A stretch of DNA of 8,642 nt, taken from Clostridiales bacterium. Lineage in GTDB: Bacteria > Bacillota > Clostridia > Lachnospirales > Anaerotignaceae. Below are positions 1 through 5,727 of this stretch, piece by piece; positions within the stretch are counted from its first letter, which is position 1, and every line of letters starts with the position of its first letter. The stretch is from assembly GCA_018364635.1 (NCBI GenBank), contig JAGZLR010000072.1:1-8642 (forward strand), in the 5' to 3' direction. The position numbers and the translations under genes were made by a program. Under the pieces are notes generated by a model, which saw only the letters and a program-made list of their open reading frames with translations, had not been told where the DNA came from and ran no database searches.

Positions 1-594
1 GTTGTTGGCATTGATGCGGATATTGCTGCAGCTATCGCAGAAGAGCTGGGAATGGAATTAAAAATTGAAGACATGGCTTTTGATTCTATCATTCCAGCGG
101 TTGATTCTGGAAAGGCTGATATTGGATTAGCGGGAATTACAGTGAGCGAAGATAGACTTGCCAATGTTGATTTTACGGATACCTATGCCCATTCTTCACA
201 GGTGGTTATTGTAAAAGAAGATAGTGCTATTACGTCTCCAAGCGATTTGGAAGGAAAAAAAGTTGGCGTTCAGCTTGGAACAACGGGAGATTTATATGCA
301 GAAGATATTAAAGATGTACAATTAGAGAGATATAATAAAGGTTTTGAAGCTGTCCAAGCTGTGATTCAGAATAAAATTGATGCGGTAATTATTGACCGTG
401 AACCAGCGAAAGTATTTATTGAGGAAAATGAAGGTTTAAAGATATTAGATGAGTCTTTCACAGAGGAAGATTATGCAATTGCAGTAAAGAAGGGCAATCA
501 GGAATTAGTTGATAAAATTAATGCAGCTTTAAAGAAATTAAAAGATTCTGGAAAACTTGATGAAATTAAAGGTAAATACATAACATCTGACTGA
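1..594 (+). CDS. Polar amino acid ABC transporter, substrate-binding protein (5' partial)
   Basis: The reading frame is open from base 1 and ends at TGA 592-594, giving 197 residues of a family 3 (SBP_bac_3, PF00497) solute-binding protein. The signal peptide, lipobox and first strand of lobe 1 lie upstream of the window. Visible family features are the GIDADIAAAIAEEL segment near residue 3, the ADIGLAGITVSEDR stretch with its conserved ligand-carboxylate arginine (window residue 52), VDFTDTY, the second-lobe LEGKKVGVQLGTTG, DAVIIDREPA, and the C-terminal LKKLKDSGKLDEIKGKY helix. An ATG at base 52 is internal to conserved sequence and is not the start. In Gram-positives such proteins are lipid-anchored on the outer face of the membrane and hand a polar amino acid to the permease. 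The permease follows after a 20-nt gap, so the genes form one operon. The exact substrate (glutamine, arginine, cystine or other) cannot be read from the sequence. Confidence 0.93.
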   Translation, partial: VVGIDADIAAAIAEELGMELKIEDMAFDSIIPAVDSGKADIGLAGITVSEDRLANVDFTDTYAHSSQVVIVKEDSAITSPSDLEGKKVGVQLGTTGDLYAEDIKDVQLERYNKGFEAVQAVIQNKIDAVIIDREPAKVFIEENEGLKILDESFTEEDYAIAVKKGNQELVDKINAALKKLKDSGKLDEIKGKYITSD

Positions 595-614
595 TAGATA
601 GGATAAGGGACGAT

Positions 615-1319
615 ATGGAAGATTTTTATGCAAAACTATATGCAACATTCATAGCAAAAGAACGTTGGAAATATATTGTTGATGGTCTTGGAGTCACTTT
701 ATCAGTTACATTTTTTGCAGTTATTATCGGTATTCTTATTGGGTTATTGGTTGGTATAGTACGTTCTACTTATGACAGAACTGGTAAACTTAAGGTACTA
801 AACGTTTATGCTAAAATTTATTTGACTGTAATTCGAGGTACTCCTGTTTTAATTCAGCTTTTGATTATTTACTTTGTCATTTTTGGAGCTACAGATATCA
901 ATAAAGTAATTGTTGCCATATTTGCTTTTGGAATCAATTCAGGCGCTTATGTCGCTGAAATCATACGAAGCGGCATTATGTCAATTGATGTAGGGCAGTA
1001 TGAGGCAGGAAGAAGTCTTGGATTTAATTACTATGAAACTATGTTTTATATAATTTTACCTCAGGCCCTTAAAAATGTATTGCCGGCATTAGCAAACGAA
1101 TTTATTGTATTGCTGAAAGAGACATCGGTTTCAGGATATATCGCTTTGCAGGATTTGACTAAGGCTGGAGACATTATACGTAGTCAAACATATGATGCGT
1201 TCTTTTCACTAGTTTCAGTTGCATTGATTTATTTAGCGCTAGTTATGTTTTTTGAAAAGCTTGTCTCCATGTTGGAAAGGAGGCTGAGAAGCAGTGAACA
1301 AAAATCAAGTCTTAATTGA
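615..1319 (+). CDS. Polar amino acid ABC transporter, permease (HisM/GlnP family)
   Basis: A complete 234-aa inner-membrane permease of the HisM/GlnP/ArtQ family, normal length for the family. ATG 615 follows an AGGGA ribosome binding site. The N-terminal part (about residues 20-50) is a long hydrophobic helix beginning with the typical VDGLGVTLSVTF stretch. TVIRGTPVLIQLL (about 72-84) is the conserved entry to the next membrane segments. The cytoplasmic EAA loop, which docks on the ATPase, is QYEAGRSLGFNYYETMFYIILPQ (from about residue 128). KETSVSGYIALQDL and a final hydrophobic helix complete the fold. The gene follows the binding protein and overlaps the ATPase start by 26 nt, which suggests translational coupling. 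It probably works as a homodimer, because only one permease gene is visible; a second upstream of the window cannot be excluded. Confidence 0.95.
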   Translation: MEDFYAKLYATFIAKERWKYIVDGLGVTLSVTFFAVIIGILIGLLVGIVRSTYDRTGKLKVLNVYAKIYLTVIRGTPVLIQLLIIYFVIFGATDINKVIVAIFAFGINSGAYVAEIIRSGIMSIDVGQYEAGRSLGFNYYETMFYIILPQALKNVLPALANEFIVLLKETSVSGYIALQDLTKAGDIIRSQTYDAFFSLVSVALIYLALVMFFEKLVSMLERRLRSSEQKSSLN

Positions 1320-2037
1320 GGTAAAGAATCTAAAAAAGACATTTAATGGCAGTATTTATGTTTTGGATGATATTTCATTGAACATATATAAAGGAGAAGT
1401 TATCTGCATTATCGGGCCTTCAGGATCAGGAAAAAGTACATTTTTAAGATGTTTGAACCGTTTGGAAGAGCCGTCAGAGGGGCATATCATATTTGATGGT
1501 CAAGATCTTATGAATCAAAAAACGAATATCAATTTGCACAGGCAAAAAATGGGAATGGTATTTCAGCACTTTAATTTATTTCCACATATGACAGTCTTGC
1601 AAAATATGACTCTTGCACCGATGAAGTTACAAAATAGAAGTAAAGAAGATGCGGAAACCCAGGCTATGAATTTATTAAAACGGGTTGGCTTGTCTGAGCG
1701 GGCAGGAGCTTATCCAAGTCAGCTTTCTGGCGGACAAAAACAGAGGGTAGCAATTGTTCGTGCACTCTGCATGAAGCCAGAAGCAATGCTTTTTGACGAG
1801 CCTACTTCTGCTTTAGACCCAGAGATGGTAGGAGAAGTGTTATCAGTAATAGGAGATTTAGCAAGTGAGCATATGACAATGGCAGTTGTTACCCATGAAA
1901 TGGGATTTGCTAAGGAAGTTGCAGATCGTGTGATTTTTATGGCTGATGGGAAAATTGTAGAAGAAGGTTCACCATCTGATATTTTTGACCATCCCAAAAG
2001 TGATCGCTTGCGCAGTTTTTTGAGTAAAGTAATCTGA
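1294..2037 (+). CDS. Polar amino acid ABC transporter, ATP-binding protein (GlnQ/ArtP family)
   Basis: A complete 247-aa ATPase. The start is GTG 1294, preceded by AAAGGAGG at 1276-1283 with a 10-nt spacer, inside the end of the permease gene. Every nucleotide-binding motif is intact: Walker A GPSGSGKS (41-48), Q-loop glutamine 91 in FQHFNLFPH, signature LSGGQ (144-148), Walker B MLFDEP with catalytic Glu169, D-loop SALD (172-175), and switch His201 in VTHEMGFA. The segment RVAIVRAL after the signature replaces the commoner AIARAL and is a conservative change. The protein powers uptake by the permease dimer on the cytoplasmic side. It is the last gene of the operon: a terminator begins 5 nt after its stop codon. 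The GlnQ/HisP/ArtP family assignment is secure, but the amino acid transported is not determined. Confidence 0.96.
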   Translation: MNKNQVLIEVKNLKKTFNGSIYVLDDISLNIYKGEVICIIGPSGSGKSTFLRCLNRLEEPSEGHIIFDGQDLMNQKTNINLHRQKMGMVFQHFNLFPHMTVLQNMTLAPMKLQNRSKEDAETQAMNLLKRVGLSERAGAYPSQLSGGQKQRVAIVRALCMKPEAMLFDEPTSALDPEMVGEVLSVIGDLASEHMTMAVVTHEMGFAKEVADRVIFMADGKIVEEGSPSDIFDHPKSDRLRSFLSKVI

Positions 2038-2042
2038 GTGCG

Positions 2043-2072
2043 AAAGGCAGGTAGTAAAAAGCCTGCCTTTTT
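2043..2072 (+). terminator. Rho-independent terminator of the ABC transporter operon
   Basis: A perfect 9-bp stem, AAAGGCAGG (2043-2051) with CCTGCCTTT (2062-2070), has a 10-nt A-rich loop and runs into a short T tract (2068-2072). It lies immediately after the ATPase stop codon. Confidence 0.9.
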
Positions 2073-2171
2073 CATATTTAAAAGTTAGTAGCTGAGAAAA
2101 ACGGGAAGAGACAAATTTTTCCAAAAAATGAACATGGGAATGAAAAAATATAAAAATCATAATATTTAGTA

Positions 2172-2200
2172 TGGTAATTATTTTTTTTATAGTGTATAAT
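2172..2200 (+). promoter_or_regulatory. Probable sigma-A promoter of ftsZ
   Basis: A perfect -10 hexamer TATAAT is at 2195-2200. A 17-nt spacer leads back to a poor -35 candidate, TGGTAA (2172-2177, 3 of 6 consensus bases), in very AT-rich DNA. Transcription would start near 2207, giving a leader of about 125 nt before the TTG start. This is the best promoter between the upstream terminator and ftsZ. The AT-rich background (2073-2190), which holds no gene I can support, raises the chance of a coincidental -10. Confidence 0.55.
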
Positions 2201-2331
2201 AAAAAATAGAGTGAATAGGTGTATTAGCCTGTAGGTGACTGCAAACCTGACAAAAGAAGGCATGAAACTGTTTGGAACTTGGGGGACAAGCGGTCAGAAT
2301 AGAAATTAATTTAAATGCGGGAGGGATAACG

Positions 2332-3510
2332 TTGCTCGAATTTGATATTCCACAGAGCACTACAGCACAGATTAAAGTCATTGGAGTTGGCGGCGGAGGC
2401 AACAACGCGGTAGACCGTATGATTGAAGATAGCGTAGACGGGGTAGATTTTATTTCTGTAAATACAGATAGTCAAGCACTGACGAGAAGTAAAGCTCCGG
2501 TTAAAATCCAGATTGGTGAGAAGCTGACGAGAGGGCTTGGCGCTGGAGGGAACCCTGAAATTGGTGAAAAAAGTGCGGAAGAGACAAAAGATGAAATATC
2601 TAATAGCTTGGTAGGCGCGGATATGGTATTTATTACTGCTGGTATGGGTGGTGGAACAGGAACTGGTGCAGCGCCTAAAATTGCTGAGATTTCCAAAAGT
2701 CTTGGGATTTTAACAGTTGGTGTTGTGACGAAACCATTTAATTTTGAAGGCAGAAAAAGAATGGGCAATGCAGAAAAAGGAATTGCCGAGTTAAAAAAGT
2801 ATGTTGATACTTTAGTCATTATTCCAAATCAGAGACTATTGAGTATTGTAGATAAAAAGACAACGATGATTGATGCCTTTAAAAAAGCAGATGAGATACT
2901 AAAACAAGGTGTTCAAGGAATTTCAGATTTGATTACTAATGCAGGTGTTATTAATCTTGACTTTGCGGATGTGCGTACAATTATGTCAGATAAGGGTATT
3001 GCTCATATGGGTATTGGTCATGGAACAGGAGAAAATAAGGCAGAAGTAGCTGTAAAGTCTGCAATTCAGAGTCCTTTATTGGAGACAACAATCGAAGGTG
3101 CAAAATATGTACTTATCAATTTCTGTGGTGATGAAAATCTTGGTCTGTTAGAAGCAGATGAAGCAGCAAATCTGATTCGTGAATCATTAGATCCAGAAGC
3201 TGAAATCATTTTTGGTACCTCTATTAATGAAAATCTAAACGATGAAGTTGTCGTAACTGTTATTGCTACAGGTTTAGATACACCAGAAGCATCTAAAGTC
3301 GTGTCTAGTACAAGGATACGTAAGGATGAATCCAATAATGCAGATTACCGAGAGTTTCACCAGACAGGCGCACCTGTGGTGAAACCAGAAAGCACAGTCA
3401 TTAGTGAAGCACCAACATCGCAGGATACTTCAGTTAGAAAGCCAGCGTCAGATGATGCTTGGGATATTGATATTCCTAATTTTTTAAAGTTTCCAAAAAG
3501 AAATATATGA
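2332..3510 (+). CDS. ftsZ: Cell division protein FtsZ
   Basis: A tubulin-like GTPase that polymerises at mid-cell into the Z-ring. With the start at TTG 2332 it is 392 aa, normal for the family. I chose this start because GGGAGGG (2319-2325) lies 6 nt upstream and the protein then begins MLEFDIPQSTTAQIKVIGVGGGGNNAV, as clostridial FtsZ does. A frame extension back to TTG 2272 adds 20 unconserved residues without a good ribosome binding site. Visible features are the GVGGGGNNAV nucleotide loop (18-27), the tubulin signature GMGGGTGTG (104-112), the T7 loop NAGVINLDFADV with catalytic Asp210 and Asp213, a variable linker (about 330-375), and the C-terminal partner-binding peptide DIDIPNFLKFPKR (378-390) for proteins such as FtsA/SepF. 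No ftsA is adjacent; the gene appears monocistronic, with its own promoter and terminator. Confidence 0.97.
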   Translation: MLEFDIPQSTTAQIKVIGVGGGGNNAVDRMIEDSVDGVDFISVNTDSQALTRSKAPVKIQIGEKLTRGLGAGGNPEIGEKSAEETKDEISNSLVGADMVFITAGMGGGTGTGAAPKIAEISKSLGILTVGVVTKPFNFEGRKRMGNAEKGIAELKKYVDTLVIIPNQRLLSIVDKKTTMIDAFKKADEILKQGVQGISDLITNAGVINLDFADVRTIMSDKGIAHMGIGHGTGENKAEVAVKSAIQSPLLETTIEGAKYVLINFCGDENLGLLEADEAANLIRESLDPEAEIIFGTSINENLNDEVVVTVIATGLDTPEASKVVSSTRIRKDESNNADYREFHQTGAPVVKPESTVISEAPTSQDTSVRKPASDDAWDIDIPNFLKFPKRNI

Positions 3511-3524
3511 AAAAGAATACGTTT

Positions 3525-3557
3525 AAGAGCATAGATAAAAATCTATGCTCTTTTTTT
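3525..3557 (+). terminator. Rho-independent terminator of ftsZ
   Basis: AGAGCATAGAT (3526-3536) pairs perfectly with ATCTATGCTCT (3541-3551) around an AAAA loop, followed by a run of seven T residues (3551-3557). It lies 15 nt after the ftsZ stop and has the classic strong intrinsic terminator form. Confidence 0.95.
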
Positions 3558-3602
3558 GACTTTGCTTCATAAAATAATACAAAAAAAGAGGGTGGTAGAT
3601 TG

Positions 3603-3779
3603 ATGAAAGCTGCTGTATATGTTAGAAAATCTGTAACAACAGAACGGGGAGAATCAATTCTTTCTCAAAAAAAGCTCTGTGCCCAATATTTGAAAGAACG
3701 ATTAGGATTTATGGATAACGATATTATTTATTATGCCGATGAAGGCTTTTCTGGAGGGACATTTGGTGAGGTGAGATAA
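3603..3779 (+). pseudogene. Truncated serine recombinase, N-terminal fragment (58 codons)
   Basis: ATG 3603 follows a purine-rich ribosome binding site (AGAGGGTGG, ending 8 nt upstream), and the frame runs 58 codons to TAA 3777-3779. The product starts MKAAVYVRKSVTTERGESI. It has the resolvase-type YxRxS motif with the nucleophilic serine at position 10, GESILSQKKLCAQYL matching the usual GESIxNQ helix, and YYADEGFSGG matching the DEGFSGG strand of large serine recombinases. It stops where family members normally continue into the RPxF and SRLGR active-site segments, so it lacks most of the catalytic domain and all DNA-binding domains. It ends at the proposed left end of the neighbouring element. 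It differs in sequence from the intact recombinase (DEGFSGG against DDGYSGV), so it is not a duplicate. It is probably a relic of an earlier integration; expression as a small peptide cannot be excluded. Confidence 0.8.
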
Positions 3780-3804
3780 CGATACTTTCTGAGTATAGTT
3801 ATTT
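3775..3804. other. Predicted left attachment site of the element (attL-like)
   Basis: The proposed core GATAA (3775-3779) is followed by the motif ATACTTTCTGA (3782-3792). The same stretch forms an imperfect dyad: 3776-3786 pairs with 3792-3802 at 10 of 11 positions around TTCTG. There is no T tract in either direction, so a recombinase-binding arm is more likely than a terminator. The assignment rests on comparison with the other end only. Confidence 0.4.
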
Positions 3805-3832
3805 AACTTTAATGATTGTCATAATAATCTAT

Positions 3833-5419
3833 TTAAAAATTATAAAGTATTTCAATATATCGAATATTTTTTTGATCTTTGTTTTCGTGAATTAAAATTT
3901 TATCTATGAACTCATGAAGGATTTCATAAGATAGTTCATTTATTTCGGTATACTTTTTGATATATTTTATAATTTCTTTATTGTCTATATCATTGTATTT
4001 ATTCGAATTTATATTTTCTGTCATAGATTTAATTTTATCTTCAATGTCTGTTTTTTCATCGTTATAACGGAGATTCATAATTTTATAATGTTCATCTGAA
4101 ATTTTTCCTAATGCATGATCTTCGTATAGTTTGATGAAAATTGTTTCTAATTCTTTTAATCGAGCTATAAATTTGGTAAGCTCTTTTTCCATAATAGAAT
4201 AAGAGTTTTTGTTTTGTAATTTATAATATTGTACAGCTGTTTTATAATAATCGAATTCCTTTTCCCTTAGGTTTGAAAAAGTTTGCTTCATATCTTTTAA
4301 AACAAGCTCTTTCAAGATGCACTTTCGTATATAATGAGTCGTACATTTTTTTTCAGTACCAGAACGGTTCCTATATGCTCCGCAGGTATAAGCATATTTA
4401 TTAGATGGAATGCTTTTACCCTGTTGTAAGTACATTTTATGTCCGCATTCACCACAAAATAGTAAACCTGAAAAAATATCTATTTCATTAGACTTCGTAG
4501 GTCGATGACGAGATGAAAGTCTTTTTTGAACAATATGAAATGTACTATCATCAATTAAGGCTTCATGAGTGTTTAAAAATATATATTGATTGTTCCTTGG
4601 ATTTTTACGGATTTTTTTAGATTTATAAGATGGTTTATAGGTTTTAGCTGTTATGGTATTCCCTATATATTCTTCTCGTGATAATATGTCATATAATGTT
4701 TTATCAGGCCATGAATAGGGTGCAAGTAGTGCCTTTTGGAATCTACTTTGGCCAGTTCTCTTAAATTTTAAGGCGCTAACAGTTAAAATTTCATTTTTTT
4801 TTAGCCAATCTTGAATTTCACATATGCGGTAGCCCTTTGAGTACATAGAAAAAATATGCTTCACAACATATGAAGTTTCTATATCAGGGATAAGATGATT
4901 TCTATCATTGGAATCAATTTTATATCCATAAGGGACTTCTCCGTTTACCCTTTGTCCTCTTTGAGCCATAGAGCGTTTCACTGCCTTAATTTTTTTACTT
5001 GTATCACGAGCATAAAATTCATTAAACCAATTTCGTAAAGGGGTAAATTCATTATCTTCACGTATCGTATCAACCCCATCATTTATAGCTATGTATCTAA
5101 CATGATGTTCAGGAAAGAAAATTTCAATTAATTCACCTGTTTTTAGATAATTCCTTCCTAGACGAGAGAGATCTTTTGTAATTACAGTTGAAATTAGGCC
5201 AGAATCAATGTCGGATAACATTGACTGTAATCCTTTTCGATCAAAATTAACACCTGAATAGCCATCATCTACATAAAATTTTGTGTTTATAAAGTTATTT
5301 TCATCGGCATACTTTTGAAGAATTTGTTTTTGATTTTGAATACTACCAGATTCCCCTAGTTGCAAATCATCCTGACTTAATCTACAATATAAAGCAGTTA
5401 TTTTGTCTGAGGGTGACAT
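3833..5419 (-). CDS. Large serine recombinase, TnpX/TndX family
   Basis: A complete 528-aa site-specific recombinase. Resolvase catalytic domain: nucleophile Ser15 in ALYCRLSQDD, the SIQNQK helix (26-31), YVDDGYSGVNFDR (49-61) and DLSRLGRNY (83-91) with active-site Arg86 and Arg89. The Recombinase domain begins near 160 (NGEVPYGYKID). A zinc ribbon follows with ligands Cys322, Cys325, Cys346 and Cys359. A charged coiled-coil region (about 405-475) and a DUF4368-like tail ending RYIEILYNF complete the protein. Such enzymes excise their element as a circle and reinsert it through a serine-linked double-strand break. ATG 5419 has GAGGTG 5 nt upstream, and the start lies 22 nt inside the end of the TnpW-like gene, so the two are probably co-translated. 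All catalytic residues I can check are present, so it looks functional. It ends slightly short of some relatives, but with the family's YNF motif. Confidence 0.93.
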   Translation of the reverse strand: MSPSDKITALYCRLSQDDLQLGESGSIQNQKQILQKYADENNFINTKFYVDDGYSGVNFDRKGLQSMLSDIDSGLISTVITKDLSRLGRNYLKTGELIEIFFPEHHVRYIAINDGVDTIREDNEFTPLRNWFNEFYARDTSKKIKAVKRSMAQRGQRVNGEVPYGYKIDSNDRNHLIPDIETSYVVKHIFSMYSKGYRICEIQDWLKKNEILTVSALKFKRTGQSRFQKALLAPYSWPDKTLYDILSREEYIGNTITAKTYKPSYKSKKIRKNPRNNQYIFLNTHEALIDDSTFHIVQKRLSSRHRPTKSNEIDIFSGLLFCGECGHKMYLQQGKSIPSNKYAYTCGAYRNRSGTEKKCTTHYIRKCILKELVLKDMKQTFSNLREKEFDYYKTAVQYYKLQNKNSYSIMEKELTKFIARLKELETIFIKLYEDHALGKISDEHYKIMNLRYNDEKTDIEDKIKSMTENINSNKYNDIDNKEIIKYIKKYTEINELSYEILHEFIDKILIHENKDQKNIRYIEILYNF

Positions 5420-5592
5420 TTTAGCACCTCATCTCTATAAGAAGATAATAAATTAATATCTTTTTTAATTAACTTCATTATTTTTTGATTGAATGTGGCA
5501 GGATCTGGATCATTTATTTGAGAAGATATAAAATAAGTTGTTCTACCAAATTTATATTCATTTATTTTTAAGTTGCGTTCTAGATTCTTCAA
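5398..5592 (-). CDS. TnpW-like small transposon-encoded protein
   Basis: A 64-aa protein starting at TTG (5590-5592 on the complement), preceded by AAGGAAG about 7 nt upstream. No in-frame ATG is available before the conserved core. The core FGRTTYFISSQINDP followed by TFNQKIMKLIKKD resembles the pattern of TnpW-family proteins from clostridial transposons of the Tn4451 group, namely a GxTTYxVxxxF-like strand and then a KIxRLIxxE-like helix. This match is from memory of the family, not from a search. TnpW proteins have no established biochemical role. Gene position, directly upstream of and overlapping the recombinase by 22 nt, suggests co-expression and perhaps modulation of recombination. 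It has no signal peptide or membrane segment and ends in a basic, lysine-rich tail. Confidence 0.7.
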   Translation of the reverse strand: MKNLERNLKINEYKFGRTTYFISSQINDPDPATFNQKIMKLIKKDINLLSSYRDEVLKCHPQTK

Positions 5593-5628
5593 AGATATAC
5601 TTCCTTTTCAAATTAGATAGTATATCTT
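5592..5628. repeat. 9-bp perfect inverted repeat upstream of the TnpW-like gene
   Basis: AAGATATAC (5592-5600) and GTATATCTT (5620-5628) are exact inverted copies separated by 19 nt. One arm touches the TTG start and the end of the ribosome binding region. The other overlaps the predicted -10 hexamer. It could be an operator or recombinase-binding arm; in AT-rich DNA chance is possible. Confidence 0.45.
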
Positions 5629-5635
5629 ATGATAA
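5613..5635. other. Predicted right attachment site of the element (attR-like)
   Basis: The motif TTAGATAGTAT (5613-5623), inverted relative to the left end, lies 7 nt before the proposed core GATAA (5631-5635). CTTATGATAAG (5626-5636) is a perfect 11-base odd palindrome around the G of the core. DNA beyond 5636 is taken as the original chromosomal flank. Confidence 0.4.
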
Positions 5636-5647
5636 GGTGCAAGTCCA
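5619..5647 (-). promoter_or_regulatory. Candidate sigma-A promoter of the TnpW-like/recombinase operon, spanning the right element end
   Basis: On the complement, TGGACT (-35, plus-strand 5642-5647, 4 of 6 consensus) and TATACT (-10, 5619-5624, 5 of 6) are separated by exactly 17 nt, with a predicted start near 5612 and a 20-nt leader. If the element end is at 5631-5635, the -10 belongs to the element and the -35 to the flanking chromosome. Confidence 0.5.
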
Positions 5648-5669
5648 CTATTCAGGTTAACTAAGTAAT

Positions 5670-5710
5670 AATAAGAGCCCGATTGGATAGTTATCCATCG
5701 GGCTCTTATT
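5670..5710 (-). terminator. Hairpin terminator of the sigma-54 activator gene
   Basis: AATAAGAGCCCGAT (5670-5683) pairs perfectly over 14 bp with ATCGGGCTCTTATT (5697-5710). An inner GGAT/ATCC extension is separated by one bulged base. It begins 17 nt beyond the activator stop codon. On the complement the sequence after the stem is T-rich but interrupted (ATTATTACTT counting the stem end), so it is a strong hairpin with a modest U tract. It would also shield the activator gene and the element from each other's transcripts. Confidence 0.8.
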
Positions 5711-5727
5711 TGTTAATAGAGAATAAT

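Larger units (their letters stand above)
3775..5635. mobile_element. Minimal large-serine-recombinase element (TnpX/TndX type) with TnpW-like gene
   Basis: An insertion of about 1.86 kb contains only a TnpW-like gene and a complete large serine recombinase, both on the - strand. The ends are inferred. GATAA occurs at 3775-3779 and 5631-5635, with a GA dinucleotide as reported for the TnpX/TndX family crossover. Just inside each end is a matching inverted motif: ATACTTTCTGA (3782-3792) and TTAGATAGTAT (5613-5623), agreeing at 9 of 11 positions once one is reverse-complemented. The motif is 5 bases from the GA on the left and 7 on the right. To my eye the segment is more AT-rich than ftsZ. No cargo, resistance or transfer gene is present. 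Element identity is well supported by its genes; the exact ends are a prediction, and shared AGGTG at 3769-3773 and 5635-5639 is an alternative core. Confidence 0.6.

Noticed and set aside
1719..2075. Open frame antisense to the ABC transporter ATPase gene
   Set aside because: It is a shadow of the strongly supported ATPase gene and has no recognisable domain. Similar antisense frames over ftsZ (2472-2819, 3066-3335) were rejected for the same reason.
2073..2194. AT-rich stretch between the ABC operon terminator and the ftsZ promoter as a gene or RNA
   Set aside because: Only short antisense frames without ribosome binding sites and no stable structure; it is treated as plain intergenic DNA.
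2262..2309. Short upstream ATG frame of 15 codons in the ftsZ leader
   Set aside because: Its AGAAGG ribosome binding site is only 1 nt from the ATG, and there is no evidence of conservation. It is too short to support as a gene.
2272..2331. N-terminal extension of FtsZ from TTG 2272
   Set aside because: It adds 20 residues unlike any FtsZ I know and lacks a well-placed ribosome binding site, whereas TTG 2332 has GGGAGGG 6 nt upstream and gives the standard MLEFDIP start.
3769..5639. AGGTG (3769-3773 and 5635-5639) as the element's duplicated core
   Set aside because: It is a real shared 5-mer and remains an alternative, but it lacks GA, and the arm motifs would then be less symmetric around the centre than with GATAA.
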